Part shown: positions 8,477-17,789 of the stretch, piece by piece
Layout: each line of letters begins with the position of its first letter
Position numbering within the stretch: the first letter of the stretch is position 1
Translations under genes and position numbers: made by a program
The notes under the pieces: generated by a model
What the model saw: the letters and a program-made list of their open reading frames with translations, nothing else
Told to the model about the DNA's origin: nothing
Database searches by the model: none
Assembly (NCBI RefSeq): GCF_027568515.1
Contig: NZ_JANKZF010000008.1
Location: 124,001 to 188,000, forward strand
DNA length: 64,000 bases
Reading direction: 5' to 3'
Source of the DNA: Arthrobacter sp. HY1533
GTDB taxonomy: Bacteria > Actinomycetota > Actinomycetes > Actinomycetales > Micrococcaceae

Positions 8477-9772
8477 ATGAAATTAGCAAAGAAGCTAACG
8501 GCCATCGCCCTTGGCGGGGCCCTCGTGCTGGGTGCCTCGGCATGTGGGGCATCCACACCCTCCGGCGGGGGAGAGGGTGCCGCAGCCGGCAACGTCACCC
8601 TTGACTGGTCCTTCTGGGCCCAGGGCGACGAGGGCAACAAGACCTGGAAGGACCTGGCATCCCAGGTCACCGCCAAGTACCCCAACATCACCATCAACCT
8701 CACCACGGCACCCTTTGCCGACTACTTCACCAAGCTGCAGTCGCAGCTGGCTTCCGGAACGGCCCCGTGCATCGTGAGCATGCAGAGCCTTCGCCTGCCG
8801 GCATTCGCCAAGGCCATGACCCCCATCGACGGAGACCTGGCCAAGGCTGCCGGATTCACCGAGAGCGAATGGGACGGCGGGGCATTGAAGGCCCTGCAGA
8901 ACGGCGACAAGCAGTACGCGCTTCCCTACGGCCTCTCAACCATGCTCATGTACTACAACAAGGACGCCTTCAAGGCGGCCGGTGTAGACGAGCCCAAGGA
9001 CGGCTGGACCACCGACGAGTTCGTCTCGGCTGCCGAGAAGATCACCAAGGCAACGGGCAAGCCCGCTTTTGGCCAGACCTTCTCCGACCTCCACATGTCG
9101 GCACAGCTTCTGGCCTACAACGGCGCCAAGCCGGTCTCCGACTCCGGTGAGCTGCAGATGACGGACCCGGCCTTCGAATCCGCCTTCACCTGGTACACGG
9201 GCCTGGCCACCGACAAGAAGATCAGCAGCATTCCGGCCAGCTCGGCAGACGTCCCCTGGGGTGAGCAGCAGTTCGTTGCAGGCAACGTTGCCATGGCAGT
9301 GGATGGCTCCTGGAACGTCAAGAGCAACGTCACTGACGCCGCCGGCTTCAAGGTGGGTGTGGTGACCCTGCCGCAGGGCCCGGACGGGGCGGGAACCTTC
9401 TCGGCGAACTCAGGCTTCGGCATCTCTTCAACCTGCAAGAGCAAGACGGAGGCCGCCCAGGCCATCGGTGTCCTCACCGACGCCACCTCACAGATGGCAT
9501 CCGCAAACTCGGGCAACCAGCCCGCCCGCACGGCCGCCATCCCGGCCTTCATCGATGGCCTGAAGAAGGACATTGACCCGAAGAACCCCGGCTACTCCGA
9601 GCAGGTTGCCGCCGTCACCAAGGCATCCTCGGCCAAGGCCGTTCCCTTCATCAGCACCAGCAACTGGGACAAGGTCACCAAGCTGATGGCCCAGCAGTTC
9701 CAGCAGGCTTACTCCGGCAAGAGCTCGCCGCAAGACGCCCTGAAGAACGTGCAGCAAAGCGGAGCGAAGTAG
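8477..9772 (+). CDS. Sugar ABC transporter substrate-binding lipoprotein (CUT1 type, SBP family 1)
   Basis: The protein has 431 residues. A basic start and hydrophobic stretch lead to a lipobox ending at Cys23 (GASAC), so it is a membrane-anchored lipoprotein. A Gly/Ser linker and a family 1 extracellular solute-binding fold follow (VTLDWSFWAQGDEG, then QLASGTAPCIVSMQS, then YGLSTMLMYYNKDAFKAAG). The ligand is likely an oligosaccharide, because CUT1 systems handle di- and oligosaccharides and a GH29 fucosidase and a sugar kinase follow in the same operon. An AAAGGA ribosome binding site precedes the ATG. It is the first gene of the operon and lies behind the palindromic operator. Confidence 0.93.
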   Translation: MKLAKKLTAIALGGALVLGASACGASTPSGGGEGAAAGNVTLDWSFWAQGDEGNKTWKDLASQVTAKYPNITINLTTAPFADYFTKLQSQLASGTAPCIVSMQSLRLPAFAKAMTPIDGDLAKAAGFTESEWDGGALKALQNGDKQYALPYGLSTMLMYYNKDAFKAAGVDEPKDGWTTDEFVSAAEKITKATGKPAFGQTFSDLHMSAQLLAYNGAKPVSDSGELQMTDPAFESAFTWYTGLATDKKISSIPASSADVPWGEQQFVAGNVAMAVDGSWNVKSNVTDAAGFKVGVVTLPQGPDGAGTFSANSGFGISSTCKSKTEAAQAIGVLTDATSQMASANSGNQPARTAAIPAFIDGLKKDIDPKNPGYSEQVAAVTKASSAKAVPFISTSNWDKVTKLMAQQFQQAYSGKSSPQDALKNVQQSGAK

Positions 9773-9821
9773 CTCTTGACGTTCCTTCCGCAGACCCCGG
9801 CCGTAGCAGAAAGGCACTCCC

Positions 9822-10754
9822 TTGACGGCAATAACCACTAACACCGTGCCCCGGCGGGACGTTGACCCGGCTGCGCCGAAAAAGCGGAAGAAGAACGACT
9901 CCCGTGCGGCGCTGGGGTTCCTGACCCCCAGCGCCGTGGGGATGACGGTGTTCATCCTTCTGCCCACCATCCTGGCGATCGCCACGAGTTTCTTCAACTG
10001 GCCCACCTTTGGCGAGATCAGCTTTGCGGGCCTGGACAACTACCGCAATCTCTTCGCCCCGGGCAGCCAATTCACCGCCGCGCTCATCAACACAGTTGTC
10101 TTCACGCTGCTGATCGTCCCCATCAACCTGGTGCTGACACTGTCCACGGCCTTCTGGGTCGCCAGCAGCCGGTTCAGCCGCCTGTACAGGGTCCTGTTCT
10201 TCCTGCCCGTGGTCACCCCCACGGTTGCCACGGCCGTGATCTGGAAGCTGATCTACCAGCCCAACGGCATTGTCGACTCCACCATGAACTCACTGTTTGG
10301 CATTCACCTGCCAAACCTGTTGGGCGACAGCAGCACCGCCCTGATCGCCGTCGTGGTGGTCATCGTCTGGCAGGGCTTTGGCTACAACATGCTGATCTTC
10401 TCCGCCGCGATCGACCAACTGCCCCAGGACATCATTGACGCCTCCAAGCTCGACGGCGCCCACGGGCTCACCCAGCTGATGCGCATCAAGATTCCGCTGC
10501 TGACACCGGCCATCTTCTTCGCCACGACCGTCACCATGATCTCGGCATTCCAGCTGTTCTCGGAGCCATTCGTCATGACGGCCGGCGGGCCCGGAACCTC
10601 CACGGTGACGGTCGTCATGAACGTCTACCAAACCGCATTCCAGGACGGCGAACTCGGTGCCGCCGCGGCACCTGCCATCATCCTCTTTGTCTTGATCCTG
10701 ATCGTCACCCTCATCCAGTGGATCGGTCAGAAGAAATGGGTCCACTATGACTAG
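9822..10754 (+). CDS. Sugar ABC transporter permease (MalF/UgpA type)
   Basis: The gene starts with TTG, behind AGAAAGG, and encodes 310 residues. A basic N-terminus is followed by six hydrophobic segments. The EAA-type coupling loop is visible around IDASKLDGAHGLTQLMRIKIPLLTP, where it docks to the ATPase. No ATPase gene is present in this operon, so a shared MsiK-like ATPase encoded elsewhere is likely, as is usual in actinobacterial CUT1 systems. The 3' end overlaps the next permease by eight bases. Confidence 0.92.
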   Translation: MTAITTNTVPRRDVDPAAPKKRKKNDSRAALGFLTPSAVGMTVFILLPTILAIATSFFNWPTFGEISFAGLDNYRNLFAPGSQFTAALINTVVFTLLIVPINLVLTLSTAFWVASSRFSRLYRVLFFLPVVTPTVATAVIWKLIYQPNGIVDSTMNSLFGIHLPNLLGDSSTALIAVVVVIVWQGFGYNMLIFSAAIDQLPQDIIDASKLDGAHGLTQLMRIKIPLLTPAIFFATTVTMISAFQLFSEPFVMTAGGPGTSTVTVVMNVYQTAFQDGELGAAAAPAIILFVLILIVTLIQWIGQKKWVHYD

Positions 10755-11652
10755 CAAGCAGATCCAGGCACGCACCACCCGACAGCAGGCACTGCACGGA
10801 GCGGAAGCTGCCGGCAAGGCCACGGGCCGCTTCCGCCCCCTGAAACTGGGCAGTGAAGTCCTGTTGGGGATCGTGGTGCTACTCTTCCTGTTCCCCATCA
10901 TTTTCACCTTCTTCTCGGCCCTGAAGCCCAACGGCGAGATCTTTGCCCAGCCGCCGTCACTCATCGGTTCGGAAATCCGGTGGCAGAACTTTGTTGAGGT
11001 CTTCAACTACACGCCGTTCTTCCGCTTCATCTTCAACGGCTTGGTTGTTTCCCTCGCCGGCACCATCATTGTGGTGGCCGTTTCCTCCCTGGCCGCCTAC
11101 AGCTTTGGCATCCTGAAGTGGCGCGGCCGTGACAAGTTCATGCTGCTGTACCTGGCCACCATGATGATCCCCCAGGAAGTCCTGGTCATCCCCATGTTCC
11201 TGCTCATGCAAAAGCTTGGCTGGATCAACACCTGGCAGGCCCTGATCCTGCCGTGGGCCTTCGGCGCATTCGGTGTGTTCCTGCTGCGCCAGTTCTTCAT
11301 CAACATCCCTTACGAACTGGTGGAGGCATCCCGCGTGGATGGCTGCAGCCAGTGGCGGACCTTCACCCGGATCATCCTGCCGCTGGCCAAGCCGTCGCTG
11401 GCAGTCCTGGGTGTCTGGACGTTCATCACGTTCTGGAACAGCTTCCTGTGGCCGCTCATTGTGGTCAACGACGTCAATGAACTGGGTAATGTTTCCCTGG
11501 GACTGCAGACCTTCTTCGGGGAGCACGGGAACTCGTGGAACCTGGTCATGGCGGCATCCGTCATTGCCATCCTGCCCACACTGATCCTTGTCATCATTCT
11601 CCAAAAGCACCTGGTCAAGGGAATCGCCACCGTCGGCCTGGCCGGACGCTAA
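10747..11652 (+). CDS. Sugar ABC transporter permease (MalG/UgpE type)
   Basis: This 301-residue membrane protein has a 40-residue cytoplasmic N-terminus and six predicted helices. The EAA loop is seen as ELVEASRVDGCSQWRTFTRIILPLAKP. It partners the preceding MalF-like subunit. The 8-base overlap between the genes indicates coupled synthesis. It is followed after 32 bases by the second GH29 gene. Confidence 0.93.
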   Translation: MTSKQIQARTTRQQALHGAEAAGKATGRFRPLKLGSEVLLGIVVLLFLFPIIFTFFSALKPNGEIFAQPPSLIGSEIRWQNFVEVFNYTPFFRFIFNGLVVSLAGTIIVVAVSSLAAYSFGILKWRGRDKFMLLYLATMMIPQEVLVIPMFLLMQKLGWINTWQALILPWAFGAFGVFLLRQFFINIPYELVEASRVDGCSQWRTFTRIILPLAKPSLAVLGVWTFITFWNSFLWPLIVVNDVNELGNVSLGLQTFFGEHGNSWNLVMAASVIAILPTLILVIILQKHLVKGIATVGLAGR

Positions 11653-11684
11653 CCCCACCTCTCTTCAACACACAAAGGCAAGCA

Positions 11685-13022
11685 ATGATCAACTTTGAAG
11701 ACCGTGTTGGGCCAGATTTTGGTGAACACAACCCCAGCTACCCGGACTGGGAATTCCCCTCCTGGCTGGCGGATGCAAAATTTGGCATCTTCGTCCATTG
11801 GGGCCTGTACTCGGTGCCCGCCTGGGCCGAGGTTGCCGGTTCGCCCACCGCCGTCGAGGACGCCTACCGCGACCACCAGTATGCGGAGTGGTACGGCAAC
11901 ACTGTGCGGATCGAAGGCAGCAGCGCGCAGGCCTACCAGCGGGCCAATTTTGGCCCCGGGAGCAGCTACGAGGATCTCGCCGATGTGTGGACGGCGGAGA
12001 AGTTCGACGCCGGTGCGGTCCTTGAGTTGTTTCGTCAGGGTGGTGCCAAGTACGTTGTGCCAACGGCAAAGCACCATGACGGTTTTTGCCTGTGGGACAC
12101 GGCCACCACGCCGTTCAACAGCGCAGCCCGCGGCCCACGCCGGGACCTGATGGCGGAGTTTGCCACGGCAAGCCGCGCTGCGGGGCTCAAGTTTGGGGCG
12201 TACTATTCCGGCGCCCTGGACTGGCATGTCAGTGACTTCCGCGCCATCGATGCCGATCCTGACATCTTCCGCCTGCGCCGCAATGACGAGGACTTTGCCC
12301 GTTACTCCCACGCCCAGGCCTCCGAGCTCATTGAAAAGTTCGCCCCGGACATCCTGTGGAACGACATTGAGTGGCCGGACGCAGGAAAGTCGGACGTCGA
12401 CTTTGGGGTGGCGGCGCTGTTCACGCAGTACCTGCGTGCAGTGCCCGGGGGAATCGTCAACGACAGGTGGGGTGTGCCCTCACACGGCTACCTGACCCGT
12501 GAGTACAGTGACATTGGCGGGCTTTCCGAACAGCACTGGGAAAGCTGCCGCGGCCTGGGCCGATCCTTCGGTGTCAACCAGCAGGAGACTGCTGCGGACG
12601 TCCTCAGCGTGGCCGAGTTGGTCCAGCACCTTGTCTCGGTGGTGTCCCGCAACGGAAACCTGCTGCTGAACATTGGCCTGGCCGCCGACGGCACGGTCCC
12701 GCAGATCTACCGCGAACGCCTGCTGGGCCTGGGCGCCTGGCTGGCAATCAACGGTGACGCGATCTACGCCACAAGGCCCTGGGCCGGGGCACTCACCGAA
12801 CTGCAGGCTAAGCACTATGCCGTGACCGTGGGCAGGGACGCCACCTACCTGTGCGTCCTGACCCCGGACGCGCAGCTTCCGCCGGCGCCCCTTGGCTTTG
12901 CCGGGGGATCCTGGCTCGGCACGGGCATTGCTGCCGGCGAAACCCTGGACGTTCCGTCCGCACTGGATGGCCAGCCCGTGGCCGTGCTGGCCATCCCGCA
13001 CCTTGCCGGGGCGCAGCCATGA
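11685..13022 (+). CDS. Alpha-L-fucosidase (GH29 family), second copy
   Basis: This 445-residue GH29 protein is only distantly similar to the first. It has the standard FGIFVHWGLYSVPAW, VPTAKHHDGFCLWDT and GAYYSGALDW segments. Asp227 in DILWNDIEWP fits the nucleophile, and NGNLLLNIGLAADGTV marks the end of the barrel. A C-terminal beta domain follows. There is no signal peptide, so it likely acts on fucosylated oligosaccharides brought in by the preceding CUT1 transporter. The ATG at 11685 has AAAGG six bases upstream. Its TGA overlaps the ATG of the ROK kinase. Confidence 0.93.
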   Translation: MINFEDRVGPDFGEHNPSYPDWEFPSWLADAKFGIFVHWGLYSVPAWAEVAGSPTAVEDAYRDHQYAEWYGNTVRIEGSSAQAYQRANFGPGSSYEDLADVWTAEKFDAGAVLELFRQGGAKYVVPTAKHHDGFCLWDTATTPFNSAARGPRRDLMAEFATASRAAGLKFGAYYSGALDWHVSDFRAIDADPDIFRLRRNDEDFARYSHAQASELIEKFAPDILWNDIEWPDAGKSDVDFGVAALFTQYLRAVPGGIVNDRWGVPSHGYLTREYSDIGGLSEQHWESCRGLGRSFGVNQQETAADVLSVAELVQHLVSVVSRNGNLLLNIGLAADGTVPQIYRERLLGLGAWLAINGDAIYATRPWAGALTELQAKHYAVTVGRDATYLCVLTPDAQLPPAPLGFAGGSWLGTGIAAGETLDVPSALDGQPVAVLAIPHLAGAQP

Positions 13023-13921
13023 CCGCGCAGCTGTGGACGGGGGTGGACATTGGCGGCACCAAGATTGCCGCAGGAACCGTGGACTCGGCCGGCCGTGTGC
13101 TGGCCCGGGCCCAGCGGCCAACCCCTGAGGGGGAAACGGCCATTGCCCAGACCGTCGCGGCGCTCATTGAGGAACTCAACGGTTCCGGCGACGGATCCGT
13201 GGTGGGCATCGCCGTGCCCGGCTACGTTTCCACGGACCACCGCTCGGTGCTGTACGCGGCCAATCTGGAGCTGCAAAACACCCGGCTGGCGGACCTGGTG
13301 GAGTCCAGGGTGAACATCAATGCCCTGGTGATCAATGATGCCAACGCCGCACTCTGGGCAGAGCACAGGTTCGGTGCCGCCCGGGGTGAGCAGAATGTTG
13401 CCATGGTGACGGTGGGCACCGGCATCGGCGGAGGGCTGCTTGTCAACGGCCAGCTTGTGGTGGGCCAGAACGGCTGGGCAGGGGAAATTGGGCACATGGT
13501 GGTGGACCCCGGAGGCCGGGCCTGCGGCTGCGGAAGCCGCGGCTGCCTGGACAGGTACGCCAGCGGCAGCGCCCTGGAAAAAGAGGCCCGCACGGCAGAG
13601 GATTTTGCGCAGATTGCCCACTGGCTCGGATTCGGCCTCAGTCAGGTCTCCATGCTCCTGGACCCCGGCCTGGTGCTCCTGGGCGGCGGCGTGAGTGCGG
13701 CCGGAGAGGCACTGGCCCAGCCAACACGCAGCAGGCTGGCCCAACTGCTGGCCGAACACGGGCGCGACACCGCGCCGCTGGTCCGCACCGCCGCGCTGGG
13801 CCCGGACGCCGGGTTTATTGGCGCGGCCGCCTACGCGGCAGACCACGCCTCTGCCGCCTACGCGGCAGACCACGCCTCTGCCGCCCTGGGGCAGGGCGCC
13901 ATGCTGGCAACGGAACGCTGA
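13019..13921 (+). CDS. ROK family sugar kinase
   Basis: The protein has 300 residues and the ROK kinase pattern: the phosphate-binding VDIGGTKIA near residue 9, the catalytic Asp107 in VINDANAALWAE, GTGIGGGLLVNG, and a zinc cluster in GRACGCGSRGCLDRYAS. It lacks a DNA-binding domain, which separates it from the regulator at 7.1-8.4 kb. It likely phosphorylates a hexose or amino sugar released by the neighbouring glycosidase; glucose, GlcNAc or similar are possible. Near the C-terminus nine residues (AAYAADHAS) are repeated exactly, because of a 27-bp tandem duplication in the DNA. The ATG overlaps the previous stop codon. Confidence 0.87.
   Translation: MTAQLWTGVDIGGTKIAAGTVDSAGRVLARAQRPTPEGETAIAQTVAALIEELNGSGDGSVVGIAVPGYVSTDHRSVLYAANLELQNTRLADLVESRVNINALVINDANAALWAEHRFGAARGEQNVAMVTVGTGIGGGLLVNGQLVVGQNGWAGEIGHMVVDPGGRACGCGSRGCLDRYASGSALEKEARTAEDFAQIAHWLGFGLSQVSMLLDPGLVLLGGGVSAAGEALAQPTRSRLAQLLAEHGRDTAPLVRTAALGPDAGFIGAAAYAADHASAAYAADHASAALGQGAMLATER
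13826..13879 (+). repeat. Perfect 27-bp tandem duplication within the kinase gene
   Basis: Two identical 27-base units (13826-13852 and 13853-13879) lie head to tail in frame. They duplicate AAYAADHAS in the C-terminal helix of the ROK kinase. Perfect identity at all codon positions points to a recent slippage event. Confidence 0.95.
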
Positions 13922-13933
13922 ACTGGAAGAAGC

Positions 13934-15454
13934 ATGAACCAAGAAAGGCAGGTGGGTCCCGTGGCGGCCCAACCCAACGTTGTTGTGGTGCTGGCAGACG
14001 ACCTGGGCTGGGGCGATTTGTCCTGCTACGGCGCGGAACGGATCCACACCCCCAGCCTGGACAAACTGGCTGAAGGCGGGGTTCGGTTCACCGACGCGCA
14101 CGCCTCGTCGGCCGTGTGCACGCCCAGCAGGTACAGCCTCATGACGGGGCAGTATCCGTGGCGCAGCCCGCTCAAGAGCGGCGTGCTCGGCGGGCTGGAC
14201 CCGGCCATCATCGGCCCTGGTGCGCAGACCCTGGCGCGGGATTTCCAGCAGGAAGGCTACGCCACGGGGGCCTTCGGGAAATGGCACCTGGGGCTGAACT
14301 GGAGCAACCTAGACGGGTACAGGCGCGATGCCTTTGAACCGGGCTTTGCCGCGCAGATGCAGGGGAACGGGCGGGAGATCGACTACCAGGTCCCCTTTAC
14401 CGGCGGCCCCGTGGATCTTGGATTTGAACGCTACTTTGGCATTGCCGGCTCACTGGACATGCCCCCGTACTGCTTCCTGGAGCAGGACCGGGCCACCGGC
14501 CTGCCACTTGAGGAAAAACTGGACCTCGTGACCTCGCAGCGTCCGGGCCTGCAAAGCCCCGGCTGGCAGGACGACGCCGTGGACACCACTGTGGTGGCCC
14601 GGGCGTCGGACTGGATTCGTCAGCAGCGCCAGGGCACCAAACCCTTCCTTGCCTATGTGGCCACGGCGGCCCCGCACCGTCCGTGCGTGCCACCGGAATT
14701 CATTCAGGGCAGCTCCCAGGCCGGGCCACGCGGCGACGGCGTGGTGCTGGTCGACTGGATGGTGGGCCAACTGCTTGAGGCACTTGGCGACGACCTGGCC
14801 AACACCATCTTTGTGTTCACCTCCGACAACGGGGCCCCCACCATGTTCCCCGAAGACGGCGACGTGCTCGTGCACCGGCCCAACGGCCCGTGGCGCGGGC
14901 AAAAGGCAGATGCCTGGGAAGCCGGCCACCGGGTCCCATTGATAGTGGCAGGCCCCGGCATCACAGAAGGGGCGGTGAGCGCCCAACTGGTCAGCCTTAT
15001 GGACCTGAGGGCAACACTGGCCCAGCTGACACATGCAAAAGGTGTGCTGGCTGCCGCGGACGCTGAGCGGCGAGGGGACGGTGTCTCCTTCGCCCCGGCG
15101 CTGCTGGCGCCGGCAACGGAACCCGGTAGTGCGGAACCCGGGGGTGCAGACAGCGGCCCCGGTGGCGGGCCCGGCGTCGACCGTGAATCTGGGCGGGTGC
15201 TGGGCCACCAGGCCTACGACGGGACTTTGGTCCTGCGCAGCGGTTTGGGCAAGGCAATCTTTGGCACGGGATCGGGAGGTTTCTCCGAACCCGTGGGGGC
15301 TCCCGATGACACCGGGCACGGACCGGGCCAGTTCTATGACCTTGCCCGCGATCCTGCGGAGACCACCAACCTGTGGCCCGCCAATGCCGGCACGGCCGCG
15401 GCCATGATTGACACTTTTGAGCGCTCCACAGGATTCAAGCGAGGAACACGATGA
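13934..15454 (+). CDS. Sulfatase (Cys-type, formylglycine-dependent, arylsulfatase-like)
   Basis: This 506-residue protein has a sulfatase alkaline-phosphatase-like fold. The metal-binding pair is Asp22-Asp23 in VLADDLGWGD. The activation motif is C-T-P-S-R starting at Cys62, the residue that must be converted to formylglycine. Further family segments are GKWHLGL and FTSDNGAP. It removes sulfate esters from a sugar. No clear signal peptide is seen, so it would act inside the cell on imported sulfated oligosaccharides. A region near residues 393-420 is glycine- and proline-rich and looks like a variable loop. Its position between a fucosidase/kinase operon and the SulP transporter further down suggests a sulfated fucose-containing glycan, which is inference. 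The end overlaps the M81 gene (ATGA). Confidence 0.93.
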   Translation: MNQERQVGPVAAQPNVVVVLADDLGWGDLSCYGAERIHTPSLDKLAEGGVRFTDAHASSAVCTPSRYSLMTGQYPWRSPLKSGVLGGLDPAIIGPGAQTLARDFQQEGYATGAFGKWHLGLNWSNLDGYRRDAFEPGFAAQMQGNGREIDYQVPFTGGPVDLGFERYFGIAGSLDMPPYCFLEQDRATGLPLEEKLDLVTSQRPGLQSPGWQDDAVDTTVVARASDWIRQQRQGTKPFLAYVATAAPHRPCVPPEFIQGSSQAGPRGDGVVLVDWMVGQLLEALGDDLANTIFVFTSDNGAPTMFPEDGDVLVHRPNGPWRGQKADAWEAGHRVPLIVAGPGITEGAVSAQLVSLMDLRATLAQLTHAKGVLAAADAERRGDGVSFAPALLAPATEPGSAEPGGADSGPGGGPGVDRESGRVLGHQAYDGTLVLRSGLGKAIFGTGSGGFSEPVGAPDDTGHGPGQFYDLARDPAETTNLWPANAGTAAAMIDTFERSTGFKRGTR

Positions 15455-17040
15455 CCACCCAGACCCACAGCACCCCACTTCCTGACCAGTCGGAGGTGTG
15501 GTGCCCGCCGCTTGGACCGGTGCAGGAGGGCGGCCTGGCCCGGCCGCGCATCGGAATTGCCGGCATTGCCATTGAGTCCAGCACGTTCTCGCCCCACATC
15601 AGCGGCGTCGAGGCATTCACCGTGCGGCGTGGGGCGGAACTCACCGCCTATTACCCGTTCCTCGAGGAAGGGCAGGAGCTGCGCGACGCCGCCGAATGGG
15701 TTCCCCTCATGCACGCCCGGTCCCTGCCAGGCGGTGCCGCGGACCCGGAGCTGTACGAGGCTTTCCGGGGTGAAATTGTGGAACGCATCAAGGGCGCCGG
15801 CCACCTGGATGCCCTGTTCTTCGACATCCACGGAGCCATGAGCGTGCTGGGCCGCCAGGACGCCGAAGGCGACTTGGCCCAGCATGTGCGCCAAGCCCTC
15901 GGTGACGGCGTGCTGGTTTCAACCTCCATGGACCTGCACGGCAACGTCTCCTGGGAGCTGCTGGAAAGCGTCGACCTGATCACGTGCTACCGGATGGCCC
16001 CGCACGAGGACGAGGTGAACACGAAGGAGCGGGCCGTCCACAACCTGCTCACCCGGCTGCGTTCCGCCGACGGCGCTGATGTGCACAAGCGTTGCCCGCT
16101 CAAGGCCTGGGTGCCGGTGCCCGTGCTGTTGCCCGGCGAGAAGACCAGCACCAGGATTGAACCGGCCAAGTGCATCTACGACCAGGTGCCCGGCGTCGCC
16201 GCTCTGGACGGTGTGGTGGATGCTGCTATTTGGGTGGGCTATGCGTGGGCCGATGAACCCCGCTGCCAGGCGTACGTGGTGGTGACAGGCGACGACGAAA
16301 CGGTCATCACGCGCGAGGCGGAGCGGCTGGCACGCCTGTACTGGGACGCGCGGGAGGACTTTGCCTTCGTAGCGGAGACGGCAACCCTGGCGGACGGCAT
16401 CGAGGCGGCCATTGCCCCGGAAGCCCCGCGCCCCTATTTCCTCTCCGATACCGGGGACAACCCCACGGCCGGTGGCGCAGGTGACGTCACGTGGACCCTG
16501 GCCCAGTTACTGGCCAGCGAACCGCTGGCTGCTGCCCCGGTGCGGCTGGTTCACGCCTCGATCTTCGACGCCGGCGCAGTGGCCCAGGCCGTTGCGGCCG
16601 GGGTGGGCACCGCGGTGGACGTGGAGGCCGGGGCCCGCGTGGACCACAACGCCCACGGCCCCGTCCGGCTGCGCGGAACCGTGTATTCAATCACCGAGGG
16701 GGATCCGGTGGCCGGCACGCAGGCCGTCATCCAGGTGGGCAATGTCTTCGCCATTGTCACGGAGCGCCGCAAGCCGTTCCACCACGTTTCAGACTTCACC
16801 CAGTTGGGCCTGGACCCGGCGGAGTTTGGGATCATCGTGGTCAAGATCGGCTACCTCGAGCCCGAACTTTTCGAAGCCGCGGCCGGCTGGAAACTGGCAC
16901 TGACCCCGGGCGGCGTCGACCAGGACCTGCTGCGCCTGGGACACTCGCACCTGGCCGACGGCGTTTTCCCCTTTGCGAATCCGGAAGAGGCTCCTGCCTT
17001 GCGCGCAACCATTCACCGCCGGCAACCGGCAGGAAGCTGA
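15451..17040 (+). CDS. M81 family metallopeptidase (MlrC/microcystinase C-like)
   Basis: The 529-residue protein matches the two-domain MlrC family: an N-terminal DUF1485 region and a C-terminal MlrC_C region. Visible metal-ligand segments are the Asp-Ile-His of FFDIHGAMS, MDLHGNVSWE and the MAPHEDEVNT region, as in the zinc-binding N-terminal domain. LSDTGDNPTAGGAGD is the conserved start of the C-terminal domain. In Sphingomonas the family cleaves linear microcystin fragments, but homologues are widespread in sugar and amine catabolic clusters and their natural substrates are mostly unknown. The first 30 residues are a proline-rich extension. It is translationally coupled to the sulfatase gene. 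Confidence 0.87.
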   Translation: MTTQTHSTPLPDQSEVWCPPLGPVQEGGLARPRIGIAGIAIESSTFSPHISGVEAFTVRRGAELTAYYPFLEEGQELRDAAEWVPLMHARSLPGGAADPELYEAFRGEIVERIKGAGHLDALFFDIHGAMSVLGRQDAEGDLAQHVRQALGDGVLVSTSMDLHGNVSWELLESVDLITCYRMAPHEDEVNTKERAVHNLLTRLRSADGADVHKRCPLKAWVPVPVLLPGEKTSTRIEPAKCIYDQVPGVAALDGVVDAAIWVGYAWADEPRCQAYVVVTGDDETVITREAERLARLYWDAREDFAFVAETATLADGIEAAIAPEAPRPYFLSDTGDNPTAGGAGDVTWTLAQLLASEPLAAAPVRLVHASIFDAGAVAQAVAAGVGTAVDVEAGARVDHNAHGPVRLRGTVYSITEGDPVAGTQAVIQVGNVFAIVTERRKPFHHVSDFTQLGLDPAEFGIIVVKIGYLEPELFEAAAGWKLALTPGGVDQDLLRLGHSHLADGVFPFANPEEAPALRATIHRRQPAGS

Positions 17041-17043
17041 ACA

Positions 17044-17775
17044 ATGACTGATTTGGAAATAGCTGTGCAGGACGCAACCGGAGCTGGAGCTGCCCTTTCC
17101 GGCGGCGCCACCCGCGTGGAGCTGTGCACGGCACTGAGGATGGGCGGGCTGACTCCATCGCAGGGAAGCGTTGAGGCCGTCCTGGATCGGGTGCAAGGGC
17201 ATCCGAACTTTGTCCACGCCCTGGTGCGTTCCCGTGGGGGAGGGTATGTCTACTCTGACGAGGAGATCTCCACCATGGCCCGGGAAATTCGGCACCTGAA
17301 GAACGCCGGAGTCCACGGCGTTGTTGTGGGCGCGCTGACGGCCGAAGGCGCCATCGACCTCGCCGCCCTGGAACAGTGGGTTGCGGCCGCAGACGGCCTG
17401 CCTGTGACGTTCCACCGCGCCATCGACGCCACCGCGGATCCGCTGGTGCAACTGGCGCGGTTGGCCGGGACTGGGGTGGGGCGAGTTCTCACCTCCGGCG
17501 GTGCCGTGAACAGCATTGACGGAAGCAGCGTCCTTGGGGCGATGGTGAAGCAGGGCCCGGCGGGCATCGAGATCATGGCAGGCGGTGGGGTGCGCATCCC
17601 CGACATCCCGGCACTGGTGGGCCTGGGGGTGGATGCCGTCCACCTGTCTGCGCGGGTCCCGCACCTTGACCCGTACCCCGCCGGGCCGGGCGGCGGCGCG
17701 CAGGAGCTGGATTGGACCAGTTCCGAACTCGTGGCCCAGGCCAGGGCCGCAGTGTCCCAACTGGCCCACAGCTAG
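17044..17775 (+). CDS. cutC: CutC family protein
   Basis: This 243-residue TIM-barrel protein has the CutC signature: LEIAVQDATGAGAALSGGATRVELC at the start, then LVRSRGGGYVYSDEE, VTFHRAIDAT and GVGRVLTSGGAV. The family was named for copper tolerance in E. coli, but a general copper role is disputed, and it is often found in glycoside catabolic clusters as here. Only three bases separate it from the M81 gene. It converges with the AraC regulator. Confidence 0.92.
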   Translation: MTDLEIAVQDATGAGAALSGGATRVELCTALRMGGLTPSQGSVEAVLDRVQGHPNFVHALVRSRGGGYVYSDEEISTMAREIRHLKNAGVHGVVVGALTAEGAIDLAALEQWVAAADGLPVTFHRAIDATADPLVQLARLAGTGVGRVLTSGGAVNSIDGSSVLGAMVKQGPAGIEIMAGGGVRIPDIPALVGLGVDAVHLSARVPHLDPYPAGPGGGAQELDWTSSELVAQARAAVSQLAHS

Positions 17776-17789
17776 GGCGGCCACGGCCG

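Noticed and set aside
12845-14287. 480-codon minus-strand frame across the ROK kinase and sulfatase start
   Set aside because: It spans two well-supported plus-strand genes and has unordered, Gly/Arg/His-rich sequence.
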